This document shows positions 1 through 7,017 of a stretch of DNA of 33,430 nucleotides, piece by piece. The DNA is taken from assembly GCA_016933275.1 (NCBI GenBank), contig JAFGBI010000385.1, positions 1 to 33,430 of the forward strand. Reading direction: 5' to 3'. Positions within the stretch are counted from its first letter, which is position 1; each line of letters opens with the position of its first letter. Source of the stretch: Polyangiaceae bacterium. GTDB taxonomy: Bacteria; Myxococcota_A; Polyangia; Polyangiales; Polyangiaceae. The translations under genes and the position numbers were made by a program. The notes beneath the pieces were generated by a model. It searched no databases. It was not told the DNA's origin and worked only from the letters and a program-made list of their open reading frames with translations.

Positions 1-1
1 A

Positions 2-24
2 GCAGCAATCAGGTTGATTGCTGC
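2..24. repeat. Perfect 10-base inverted repeat (hairpin)
   Basis: GCAGCAATCA at 2-11 is exactly complementary to TGATTGCTGC at 15-24, with a three-base GGT loop. The hairpin at 291-313 begins with the same nine bases, GCAGCAATC, so the two stems may be related copies of one small palindrome. The left flank is outside the window. Confidence 0.75.
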
Positions 25-38
25 GTCAAATCAACAAC

Positions 39-157
39 CTAGAGCACCGAACCGGCAGCAGACCTCTCCAGAGGCAGCGCTGGAAACCCGTCCTCGCCTC
101 GCACGGACGCGTTTCCGGCGCTGCCGTTGCTGTCGGCAGCCCGATCGGTGCTCTAGA
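39..157. repeat. ERIC-like palindromic repeat, copy A
   Basis: This is a long imperfect inverted repeat. The left arm begins CTAGAGCACCGA and the right arm ends TCGGTGCTCTAG; the arms are roughly 50-55 bases each. The inner stem 82-93/105-116 has one mismatch in twelve around an 11-base loop TCGCCTCGCAC (94-104). Bases 64-156 align without gaps to 31077-31169 (copy C): by hand 80 of 93 positions match, and the last 17 are identical. Size, symmetry and intergenic position resemble ERIC/IRU-type palindromic elements of enterobacteria. This is an analogy of form, not sequence homology. Confidence 0.75.
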
Positions 158-179
158 GGACGGATCGGGTGCCAACAGC
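129..179. repeat. Second palindrome sharing one arm with copy A
   Basis: The sequence from 129 to 179 is nearly symmetrical around CTCTAGAG (151-158). The left arm GCTGTCGGCAGCCCGATC mirrors the right arm, whose reverse complement reads GCTGTTGGCACCCGATC. The left arm is also the right arm of copy A, so at least three half-elements of alternating orientation lie side by side. Weaker symmetry continues outward to about 118 and 190. Confidence 0.65.
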
Positions 180-290
180 GACGGCGCCGCTGGCGAGATC
201 TGCTGCCCGCGCTGCGGCCCGCCGTGTCGCTTGCCCAGCAGACGCTGGGTGGGACCGGGAGGATGCGGTTCCCTGGGTGGTGGATCTGTC

Positions 291-313
291 GCAGCAATCG
301 ATTGGATCGCTGC
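291..313. repeat. Hairpin 3' of dnaK
   Basis: GCAGCAATC (291-299) pairs with GATCGCTGC (305-313), 8 of 9 bases complementary. It begins 40-60 bases beyond the dnaK stop codon on the transcribed minus strand. It lacks a U-run, so it is a possible 3' RNA structure rather than a clear intrinsic terminator. It shares its first nine bases with the stem at 2-24. Confidence 0.5.
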
Positions 314-353
314 TCCCGAGCCGGCGCTTCGGTCCACGGGAGGCGAGCGGTTA

Positions 354-2177
354 TCAGCCCGCGCCGTACATGGCCTCCGCGATCTCGAAGGTCGCCGCCT
401 CGAGACGGGCGTAGGCTTGGCGCAGTGCATCGAGGTTACCTGTGTCGAGCAGGTTTCGAAGGTTCTCGATGTCCTCCCGGACCTGGGTTATGCGCTTCTC
501 GTCGAGCAGATCCGCGTACCCCTCGACCGCCTGCTCCGTTGTATATAGGAGAGTCTCGGCCTGGTTCCGGAGCTCCGCCAAGGTTCGGCGGAGCTCGTCA
601 GTCTCGCGGAATCGATCGCCCTCGGCGATCAGTCGCTCGACCTCGACCTCCGATAAGCCACTGGTCGGGGTGACGCTGACGGCCTGGGTACGGCTGGTGC
701 CGAGGTCCTTCGCTTCGACGGAGAGGATGCCGTTGGCATCGATCCGGAAGGTCACTTGGATCTTGGGAATGCCCCGGGGAGCCGGCGGGATCCCCGTGAG
801 CTCGAAGTTGGCGAGGCTGCGGTTGTCGACTGCCATCTCGCGCTCGCCCTGCAGCACATGGATCGGGACGAAGTTCTGGCTGTCCACGCTGGTGGTGAAG
901 ATTTCGCTCTTCTCGGTGGGTACCGTCGTATTGCGGGGGATGAGGCGAGTGAAGACCCCGCCGCCCGTCTCGACGCCAATCGACAAGGGAGTGACATCGA
1001 GCAGGAGCACCTCGTCGATCTGACCACTCAACGCAGCGCCTTGGATCGCGGCGCCGACGGCGACCACTTCGTCCGGGTTCACTTCCTTGCTCGGATCTCG
1101 CCCGAAGAGCTCCTTGACCGCCCTCTGGACCGCGGGCATCCGCGTCATCCCTCCCACCAGCACGACCTGATTGACCTGTGGCGGGGCGATCTTGGCGTCG
1201 ACGAGCACGCGACGGCACGCGTCCAGGGTTCGCTCGACGAGATCTCGCGTCATTAGCTCGAGCTCGTTCCGACGCATCGTGCGCTCGAGGTGCAACGGCC
1301 CAGTCTTTCCGGTGGCGATGAAGGGGATGTTGATCTCGGTCTCGAGGGACGAGCTAAGCTCGTGCTTGGCCTTCTCGGCGGCCTCGCGCAGCCGTTGGAG
1401 GGCCATCCGATCGGTGCGGAGATCTACCCCGTGAGCGGTCTCGAACTCGCGGCACATGAGGTCGATCAACCGGGCGTCGAAGTCCTCGCCGCCGAGGTGT
1501 GTATCACCACCCGTGGCACGAACATTGAACACTCCACCGTTGATCTCGAGGATGGAGATGTCGAAGGTGCCGCCCCCCAGATCGTACACAGCGATCGTCT
1601 CGGAATTGCGCTTGTCGAGCCCGTAGGCGAGCGCCGCCGCGGTCGGCTCGTTGATGATGCGCTTCACATCGAGGCCGGCGATGCGCCCCGCGTCCTTCGT
1701 GGACTGACGTTGGGCGTCGTCGAAGTACGCCGGCACCGTGACGATGGCTTCCGTGACCGCCTCGCCGAGGTACGTTTCGGCGATCTCCTTCATCGTCGCC
1801 AGTACCAGGCTCGACACTTCGGGCGGTGACACCGGCCGCCCGCCGAGCTCGACCCAGGCATCGCCATTGTCGTGCTGCGTGATCGAATAGGCGACGGACG
1901 AGGCGTGACGCTTCACCTCCTCCTCGCCGTACTTGCGCCCCATCAAGCGCTTGACGGCGTAGACCGTGTTGGCGGGGTTGGTCGCGGCCTGGCGCTTGGC
2001 GACCTGGCCTACCAGACGTTCGCCCCCGCTCGATACCGCCACACACGATGGGGTCGTCCGCGCGCCTTCCGTGTTGGGGACGACCTTCACTTCCGGCTCA
2101 CCGGCCGCGCTGGTCCCTTCGAGCACCGCCACGCACGAGTTGGTCGTTCCGAGGTCGATCCCGATGATCTTGCCCAT
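354..2177 (-). CDS. dnaK: Chaperone protein DnaK (Hsp70)
   Basis: ATP-driven cytoplasmic Hsp70 chaperone that binds unfolded segments and works with DnaJ and GrpE. The 607-residue product opens with the classical phosphate-binding loop [14 protein letters not shown], followed by the signatures [13 protein letters not shown] and [14 protein letters not shown], and then the substrate-binding domain ([20 protein letters not shown]). The ATG start gives the standard N-terminus [10 protein letters not shown]. It lies 15 bases downstream of grpE and is presumably co-transcribed. The protein ends at [10 protein letters not shown], just after the helical lid. The disordered C-terminal tail and acidic DADFEEV-like end found in most bacterial DnaKs are absent, so it is about 30 residues shorter than E. 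coli DnaK. It could be a paralogue, but the grpE partner argues for a main heat-shock locus. Confidence 0.97.
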   Translation of the reverse strand: MGKIIGIDLGTTNSCVAVLEGTSAAGEPEVKVVPNTEGARTTPSCVAVSSGGERLVGQVAKRQAATNPANTVYAVKRLMGRKYGEEEVKRHASSVAYSITQHDNGDAWVELGGRPVSPPEVSSLVLATMKEIAETYLGEAVTEAIVTVPAYFDDAQRQSTKDAGRIAGLDVKRIINEPTAAALAYGLDKRNSETIAVYDLGGGTFDISILEINGGVFNVRATGGDTHLGGEDFDARLIDLMCREFETAHGVDLRTDRMALQRLREAAEKAKHELSSSLETEINIPFIATGKTGPLHLERTMRRNELELMTRDLVERTLDACRRVLVDAKIAPPQVNQVVLVGGMTRMPAVQRAVKELFGRDPSKEVNPDEVVAVGAAIQGAALSGQIDEVLLLDVTPLSIGVETGGGVFTRLIPRNTTVPTEKSEIFTTSVDSQNFVPIHVLQGEREMAVDNRSLANFELTGIPPAPRGIPKIQVTFRIDANGILSVEAKDLGTSRTQAVSVTPTSGLSEVEVERLIAEGDRFRETDELRRTLAELRNQAETLLYTTEQAVEGYADLLDEKRITQVREDIENLRNLLDTGNLDALRQAYARLEAATFEIAEAMYGAG

Positions 2178-2192
2178 CGCTGTCGGCGGGGC

Positions 2193-2843
2193 TCAGCCCC
2201 CGTTGCTCGGTTTCTTCGCCACGACCACCATGGCCGGGCGAATGAGCCGCTCCCCCATTCGATATCCCGCCTGCACCTCGGCCGCGACCGTGCCAGGCTC
2301 GTACTCGGCGGTTTCGACCTGCTGGATGGCCTCCTCGAAGGTCGGATCGAAGGCCTTGCCCAAAGCCGATATCCGCTCGATGCCGAGCCGCCCGAGTATG
2401 TCGTAGAACTGCCTTAGCACCATGGCCACGCCGTCGGCCAGCGACCTAACGTCGGTTGCCGAGTCGGAGTGCGCCTGCGCCCGCTCGAGGTTGTCGAAGA
2501 CGGGGAGGAGATCGCGGAGCAGATCCTCGCGCGCCTTGCGCTCGGCGTCGGCCAGTTCGCGGCGCGACCTCTTTCGGAAGTTGTCGAAATCGGCCGCGGT
2601 CCGGAGCAGCTGATCATGTAGTCGAGCGACCTCGGCCTGGGCCGCCTCGACCGGGTCCGCCACGAGGGAGTCGTCCTCGCCCGATGGATCGCCGGATTCC
2701 TGCGCCGTGACGTCCGGGACCACCGCATCCGGCCCGTTGGTCCCCACGTCCGACTCGACGTAGTCCACCCCCTGGTCGTCGTTCTCACGTCGAGCCGCTG
2801 GTTCAGGGATCGTCGAGGGATTGGGGGTTTCGGGACGGGCCAC
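2193..2843 (-). CDS. grpE: GrpE nucleotide exchange factor
   Basis: Releases ADP from DnaK and resets its cycle. The 216-residue product has a long acidic, low-complexity N-terminus (about 1-65). A coiled-coil helix follows ([20 protein letters not shown]), with the GrpE-typical [21 protein letters not shown] region. The C-terminal beta domain is conserved ([31 protein letters not shown]). The start is GTG at 2843, giving [10 protein letters not shown]; no strong ribosome-binding site precedes it, and a candidate promoter lies only about 12 bases upstream. The exact start within the disordered N-terminus is therefore uncertain. dnaK follows 15 bases downstream. No hrcA is present upstream, and no CIRCE operator was seen. 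Confidence 0.95.
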   Translation of the reverse strand: MARPETPNPSTIPEPAARRENDDQGVDYVESDVGTNGPDAVVPDVTAQESGDPSGEDDSLVADPVEAAQAEVARLHDQLLRTAADFDNFRKRSRRELADAERKAREDLLRDLLPVFDNLERAQAHSDSATDVRSLADGVAMVLRQFYDILGRLGIERISALGKAFDPTFEEAIQQVETAEYEPGTVAAEVQAGYRMGERLIRPAMVVVAKKPSNGG

Positions 2844-2854
2844 GAGTTTCGCGC

Positions 2855-2882
2855 AGTATAGCCAGGACCTCCGGGTTTACAA
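2855..2882 (-). promoter_or_regulatory. Candidate promoter for grpE-dnaK
   Basis: Reading the minus strand, TTGTAA (2882-2877) is followed after 16 bases by TATACT (2860-2855), a good sigma-70-like pair in otherwise very GC-rich DNA. The predicted transcript start would fall about five bases before the grpE GTG, implying a leaderless or nearly leaderless message. It does not resemble the sigma-32 consensus. Confidence 0.4.
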
Positions 2883-2956
2883 CGCCACCCAGGCGTCTAG
2901 CCCTCCCGCGGTCCTCGTCGCCTCGGCCGCCCCTCGCTCGGCTGGTCGTGCCCACG

Positions 2957-4018
2957 CTACCTTCCCGATGGGCCGGGGGCATTGCGGCATCTCGCCTGCC
3001 GCAGCGCCGTGAGATCACCCCCGGACCATCGAGCCTCGCCGCGACTCGCCGGGATGGTGGCGAACCAGGCGTCGATCTTCCGTGGCAGCACCCAGAAACT
3101 CGCCGCAGGATCGAGGCTGCGCCGACCCACACCGGGCGGGCCGTCGCGGCCGTAGCTCATCGTCTCCAGCCAGAAGCAGTAGTCGTGGGTTCCTGGCGCG
3201 TAGAGGTGATGCCGACCGCCTCGCACCAGCACCCGGTCGTCGTCGACCATACCGCTACGGGAGCGGGCCACGATCTGACGTCGTCCGGCTGGTATCCGAA
3301 CATCCACGCCTGCGGCGGGACTCTCGATGCTGCTGCCGAGCACCTTCGCCACGAAATGGCCGTCGACCTCGACAAAGGCGGTTTCGGAGTGGAGGTTCAG
3401 GACTCGCACAAGCGGGTGGTGCAGGTAGTAGAGCACCGGACCTGCGACCATCGCCAACACTGGGCCAGCGAGGACGGCCACCGCTGGCCGTTCCACCCGC
3501 CTCGCCCCCCGAAGCTCCTTGCTGCCGTTGAGCGCGGCAACCCGCTCTGCGAAGAGCGGTCGCCGGAAGGCGAGCTCTCCCCGCCAGGTGAAGAACACGG
3601 CCCTGAGCCTGGCGAGTCGAGGTAGGAATCGCGGAAGAAGCCAGCATGTGGCAACCACCGGCGCGGCGCTGGCGAACACCGCCCCCAGACTCAACGCGAC
3701 CGGCCCCGCCCAGGGCCAGACGAGCGGCGCTCCCCCAGCGACGGCCGCGGTCATGACCACCGATGCGATGACGGTGGCAAGCTCGCGTGTTCGCGCCGCG
3801 GACGATCGGCGCAAGCATTCGGTGCAATACGGCACGACAACGGATCGCGCGCCGCGCCCAACGATCTCCGAGGTGGTCGCATACCCGCTGCAGCCGGCGC
3901 ACTCGTCCGGGAAGCGCGCGACCTCGGGATCCAACGCCACCAAGACGAGCTCGGGGATTGGCTCCGCGACGGCATCGGTGGCGCTCGCGGCGCGTTCGGC
4001 GGGGTTGGGGCGGGTCAC
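2957..4018 (-). CDS. Membrane protein with N-terminal zinc-ribbon-like motif, function unknown
   Basis: Not recognised as a named family. From the GTG start at 4018 (VTRPNPAERAAS) the product has 353 residues. The open frame continues upstream to 4198, but that part is Arg/Pro-rich and unlike protein. The N-terminal part carries CAGC followed about 25 residues later by CTEC, a plausible four-cysteine zinc ribbon. Next come two hydrophobic segments (around TVIASVVMTAAVAGGAPLVW and VALSLGAVFASAAPVVATCW) and, after a basic loop, a third (VAVLAGPVLAMVAGPVLYYL). The C-terminal about 130 residues look soluble and beta-rich (FVEVDGHFVAKV, VRIPAGRRQIVARS, HHLYAPGTHDYCFWLE). It is divergent from pcrA and 113 bases upstream of grpE. 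Confidence 0.7.
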   Translation of the reverse strand: MTRPNPAERAASATDAVAEPIPELVLVALDPEVARFPDECAGCSGYATTSEIVGRGARSVVVPYCTECLRRSSAARTRELATVIASVVMTAAVAGGAPLVWPWAGPVALSLGAVFASAAPVVATCWLLPRFLPRLARLRAVFFTWRGELAFRRPLFAERVAALNGSKELRGARRVERPAVAVLAGPVLAMVAGPVLYYLHHPLVRVLNLHSETAFVEVDGHFVAKVLGSSIESPAAGVDVRIPAGRRQIVARSRSGMVDDDRVLVRGGRHHLYAPGTHDYCFWLETMSYGRDGPPGVGRRSLDPAASFWVLPRKIDAWFATIPASRGEARWSGGDLTALRQARCRNAPGPSGR

Positions 4019-4436
4019 GCTTCGGTGGCTCGTATCGTACGCGCCAACGCCCAGCCCAGCGAACGGCTCCCGCACCGCTCGTCTCCCCCACGGCGAAGGC
4101 GCCGAAAATGCGCGGCTCTGCCGGCGAGGACGCCGCTGGCCGCCCGTTCTGCCGTCCGCTCCCGGGCTCGGCGGCACGATGGCAGAGCATCGCCGCAATC
4201 GACCCGATCCTTGCCGGAGGTCGTATCCGCCCGAACCTCCTCCAGACCGAAGTCGGCGGAGCCGGAACCGAACGGGCCATCAGCAGTCAGCGGTCAGGCA
4301 AGGCGCGGAGGAGCTGGCTGTTGACGGCCGATGGGTGACCGTCACGGAAGCCCCGAGAAATTGCCGGCCAGATTCGCTCAAGATCGCGCCGGCGGGAGAC
4401 TGGCGCTATTACTCGCCTCCCCCCGACCGAATTGGG
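4019..4436. other. Divergent intergenic region before pcrA
   Basis: 418 bases separate the divergent membrane-protein gene and pcrA. The reading frames that cross it are open only because of high GC and encode no protein-like sequence. It contains one half of a dispersed repeat (4275-4310, listed separately). It also has a short perfect palindrome GTGACCGTCAC at 4335-4345, which could be an operator. No clear -35/-10 pair or T-rich terminator was found. Confidence 0.55.
4275..4310. repeat. Dispersed CAGCAGTC repeat, copy 1
   Basis: CAGCAGTCAGCGGTCAG (4281-4297) recurs exactly at 16029-16045. In both places it is followed by GCAAGG(C/T)GCGGAG, directly here (4298-4310) and after a seven-base insertion in the other copy. 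The preceding GGCCA is also shared. Both copies are intergenic. Confidence 0.7.
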
Positions 4437-6674
4437 ATGGGCTTTCCGATGGCCCCTGAGCTCAACGAACCCCAGATAGAAGCGGTCACGCACGCGTCGG
4501 GGCCGCTCCTTGTCTTCGCGGGTGCGGGCAGCGGCAAGACACGGGTCATCACCTACCGAGTCTTCCACCTCCTTGCCGAGCACCAGGTGCCGCCGTATCG
4601 CATCCTTACCGTCACCTTCACCAACAAGGCGGCGGGGGAGCTTCGCGAACGGCTCAGGAGGCTGACTGGCGAGGGGGTGACCAACGATCTCTGGGTCGGC
4701 ACCTTCCACGCCGTGTGTGCACGCTTCCTTCGACGTTACCACGATGCGGTCGGGCTCGAGCGCTCGTTCAGCATCTACGACGAATCCGACCAGCGCGCCG
4801 TGGTCACGCGGGTGCTGCGCGAACTCGGCCTCGATGAACGCCGGCTCCCGCCCAAGATCGTCCTGTCCCGGATCCACGCGGAGAAGCGCGAAGGCCGGGG
4901 ACCCGACGCCGTCGAGCTGGATTCTACCTTCGACGCGGCGTTGCGCGACGTCTACCAGCGGTATCAGGCCGCGCTCGTCGCAGCCAACGCCGTCGACTTC
5001 GAGGACCTCATCCTCCACGTCATGCGCCTCGCCGAGGAACCGGAGGGAATCGTGGGTCGCGAGCTGCGGTCGCGCTTCGCCCACGTCCTAGTCGACGAGT
5101 TCCAGGACACCAACCTGATCCAATACCGGCTCCTCCGTGCGCTGGCTGCCACCACCCAGAACCTCTGCGTGGTGGGTGACGACGACCAGTCGATCTACCG
5201 CTGGCGTGGGGCAGACGTCCGCCTGATCCGGGGATTCCGGCGCGACTTCCCCCAGGCCACGGTGGTGAAGCTGGAGCAGAACTACCGCTCTACGGGCCAC
5301 ATCGTCACGGCCGCATTGGGCGTGATCGCACCCTCCGCGACCCGCGAACCGAAGCGGTTGTGGACCGCGGCCGAAGCGGGTGCGCCCGTGCGCGTCGTCG
5401 CCGCTGGAGACGAGCGGGACGAAGCGGCGTTCGTAGTGCGGACCATCCAGCAAGAGCTCGGGCGCAACACGGATGCCCGTCAGATCGCGGTCTTCTATCG
5501 GATCCACGCCCAGTCACGGGTGATCGAGGAGGCGCTGCGCGGAGAGAGGATTCCCTATCAGGTCATCGGGGGGATGAAGTTCTTCGAGCGCGCTGAGGTG
5601 AAGGACCTCCTCGGCTACCTCCGGCTGGTCGACAACCCACGCAGCGACGCCGATCTGATGCGGGTCATCAACGTCCCCGCGCGGGGAATTGGCCAGAAGA
5701 CCGTGCAACGTTTGCTCGAGGTCGCCACCGGTCGTGGGAGCGCGGCTTACGACGCGATCGACGCGGTGCTGCGGGACGGCGGGCTCGGCAGCGCGGCCAA
5801 GAGCAAGCTCGTTGCCTTCCGTGATTTGGTCGAGGGCCTCCGCCACGCGGCGACGGATACGCCTCCGCACGCGATGGCGCGCCTCGTGCTGGAGCGCACC
5901 GGATACCGCGATGCATTGCGCGAGGAGGACACGGCCGAGAGTGACGCGCGACTCGAGAACATCGAAGAGCTCGTGGGCTCGATCGTCGAGTACGAAGCGG
6001 AGTCCGTGGACACCGGGGAACCCGCCACTCTCCGGGGGTACCTCGAGCGGGTCAGTCTCGTAGCGGCGGTCGACGGCATGAAGGACGTTCCGTGCATCAG
6101 CCTGATGACGGTCCACGGGGCGAAGGGGCTCGAGTTTACCAGTGTCATCCTCACCGGAATGGAAGAGGAGGTGTTCCCGTATCGGGGCGTCGGTGGCGAC
6201 CATCCCGAAGAGCTCGACGAGGAGCGGCGCCTGGCCTACGTGGCGGTGACTCGGGCGCGCGAGCGCCTGGCCATCGTCTACGCCGCGCAGCGCACGCTGT
6301 TTGGGCAAACGCGGTACCTGGCACCGAGCCGCTTCCTGGCTGACTTGCCGCGGTCCGCGGTGGTGCACGAACGAGCCAGCGCTCGCGCGCCTATCGCCGG
6401 TCGATTCGACCGGGGTGCCGTTGGCCTGGCCGATGGGGGTTGTCGCTCCCCTGCTCCTGGTTCGGGCGAACGGATCGTCGATCCGGAATTCTTCGACGAT
6501 CTTCCCCCGACCGATGACACGAGTGGGATCCGGCCAGGACGGCGGGTCTTTCACCGTCGCTTCGGCGAGGGGACCGTCGAGGGGATCGAGTCGGGGGCGA
6601 AGCCGATCGTCGTCGCCCGTTTCGAGGGCTTCGGTGTTCGCAAGATCCTCGCCGAGTTTCTCGAGCTGGCGTGA
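4437..6674 (+). CDS. pcrA: UvrD/PcrA-family ATP-dependent DNA helicase
   Basis: Superfamily 1A 3'-5' helicase that unwinds DNA during repair and rolling-circle or stalled-fork processing in the cytoplasm. The 745-residue product shows all motifs in order: Walker A GAGSGKTRVI (about 29-38), TFTNKAAGELRER, VDEFQDTN (motif II), DDQSIYRWRGAD (motif III), LEQNYRST (motif IV), LMTVHGAKGLEF (motif V) and AYVAVTRARERL (motif VI). The C-terminus has the PcrA-type Tudor-like module (VFHRRFGEGTVEGIESG). The frame is open back to 3519. The ATG at 4437 is chosen because family similarity starts at LNEPQIEAVTHASGPLLV; a second ATG at 4449 is equally possible. The gene heads a tight four-gene run ending with the DTW gene. 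Confidence 0.96.
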   Translation: MGFPMAPELNEPQIEAVTHASGPLLVFAGAGSGKTRVITYRVFHLLAEHQVPPYRILTVTFTNKAAGELRERLRRLTGEGVTNDLWVGTFHAVCARFLRRYHDAVGLERSFSIYDESDQRAVVTRVLRELGLDERRLPPKIVLSRIHAEKREGRGPDAVELDSTFDAALRDVYQRYQAALVAANAVDFEDLILHVMRLAEEPEGIVGRELRSRFAHVLVDEFQDTNLIQYRLLRALAATTQNLCVVGDDDQSIYRWRGADVRLIRGFRRDFPQATVVKLEQNYRSTGHIVTAALGVIAPSATREPKRLWTAAEAGAPVRVVAAGDERDEAAFVVRTIQQELGRNTDARQIAVFYRIHAQSRVIEEALRGERIPYQVIGGMKFFERAEVKDLLGYLRLVDNPRSDADLMRVINVPARGIGQKTVQRLLEVATGRGSAAYDAIDAVLRDGGLGSAAKSKLVAFRDLVEGLRHAATDTPPHAMARLVLERTGYRDALREEDTAESDARLENIEELVGSIVEYEAESVDTGEPATLRGYLERVSLVAAVDGMKDVPCISLMTVHGAKGLEFTSVILTGMEEEVFPYRGVGGDHPEELDEERRLAYVAVTRARERLAIVYAAQRTLFGQTRYLAPSRFLADLPRSAVVHERASARAPIAGRFDRGAVGLADGGCRSPAPGSGERIVDPEFFDDLPPTDDTSGIRPGRRVFHRRFGEGTVEGIESGAKPIVVARFEGFGVRKILAEFLELA

Positions 6675-6708
6675 CATCGACGACCCTCGGGGTTAGGTTC
6701 GGACGGCC

Positions 6709-7017
6709 ATGAACCAGCGCCTCGCCATGCTCACCGAGCTCGTCGAGTCCGGGAAGGCAGACTCGTTCGCGCGCTACGCCCTCGCCTTGGAGCACCGGAA
6801 GGCGCGGCAATGCGACGCTGCCCTGGCGGTATTTGCTGCCCTGCGTCGTGACGATCCCGACTATCTGCCGATGTACTACATCGCTGGGCGGCTGCTGCTC
6901 GATTTGGGACGGGATGCGGAGGCGCGCGACTGGCTCGATGCGGGGGTGCTCGTGGCGCAGAGGAAGGGGGACCGAAAGACCCTCGGCGAGCTCGAGGCAG
7001 CCCTGTCGGAGCTATGA
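6709..7017 (+). CDS. Small TPR-like helical-repeat protein
   Basis: 102 residues with the alternating helix pattern of tetratricopeptide repeats: DSFARYALALEHRKARQCDAALAVF, then YYIAGRLLLDLGRDAEARDW, then a final helix KTLGELEAALSEL. This is about two and a half TPR units with the typical small-residue and tyrosine spacing. There is no signal peptide, so it is probably a cytoplasmic protein-interaction module. It begins 34 bases after pcrA, and its last four bases (ATGA, 7014-7017) contain the hemG start, implying translational coupling. The specific partner is unknown. Confidence 0.85.
   Translation: MNQRLAMLTELVESGKADSFARYALALEHRKARQCDAALAVFAALRRDDPDYLPMYYIAGRLLLDLGRDAEARDWLDAGVLVAQRKGDRKTLGELEAALSEL

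Larger units (their letters stand above)
1..353. other. Non-coding repeat-rich tract downstream of dnaK
   Basis: No credible gene lies here. The open frames on both strands are Arg/Pro-rich GC artefacts with no protein-like pattern. The tract is instead packed with inverted repeats, listed separately: 2-24, 39-157, 129-179 and 291-313. There is also a short perfect stem at 234-249 (CCCAGC, loop AGAC, GCTGGG). It follows the dnaK stop codon on the minus strand, so some stems could act as terminators or RNA-stabilising structures. None has an obvious U-tract. Confidence 0.7.

Noticed and set aside
39..179. Integron attC site as an explanation of the palindromes
   Set aside because: The ends lack the RYYYAAC/GTTRRRY core boxes, there is no gene-cassette arrangement, and no integrase gene is visible.
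2803..3132. Minus-strand frame between grpE and the membrane protein ending [14 protein letters not shown]
   Set aside because: The ending looks protein-like, but the frame overlaps both neighbours, is otherwise Arg/Gly-rich and has no convincing start.
3519..4436. Upstream extension of the pcrA reading frame
   Set aside because: The 306 extra codons overlap the opposite-strand membrane-protein gene and are Arg/Ala/Pro-rich. Helicase similarity begins only after 4437.
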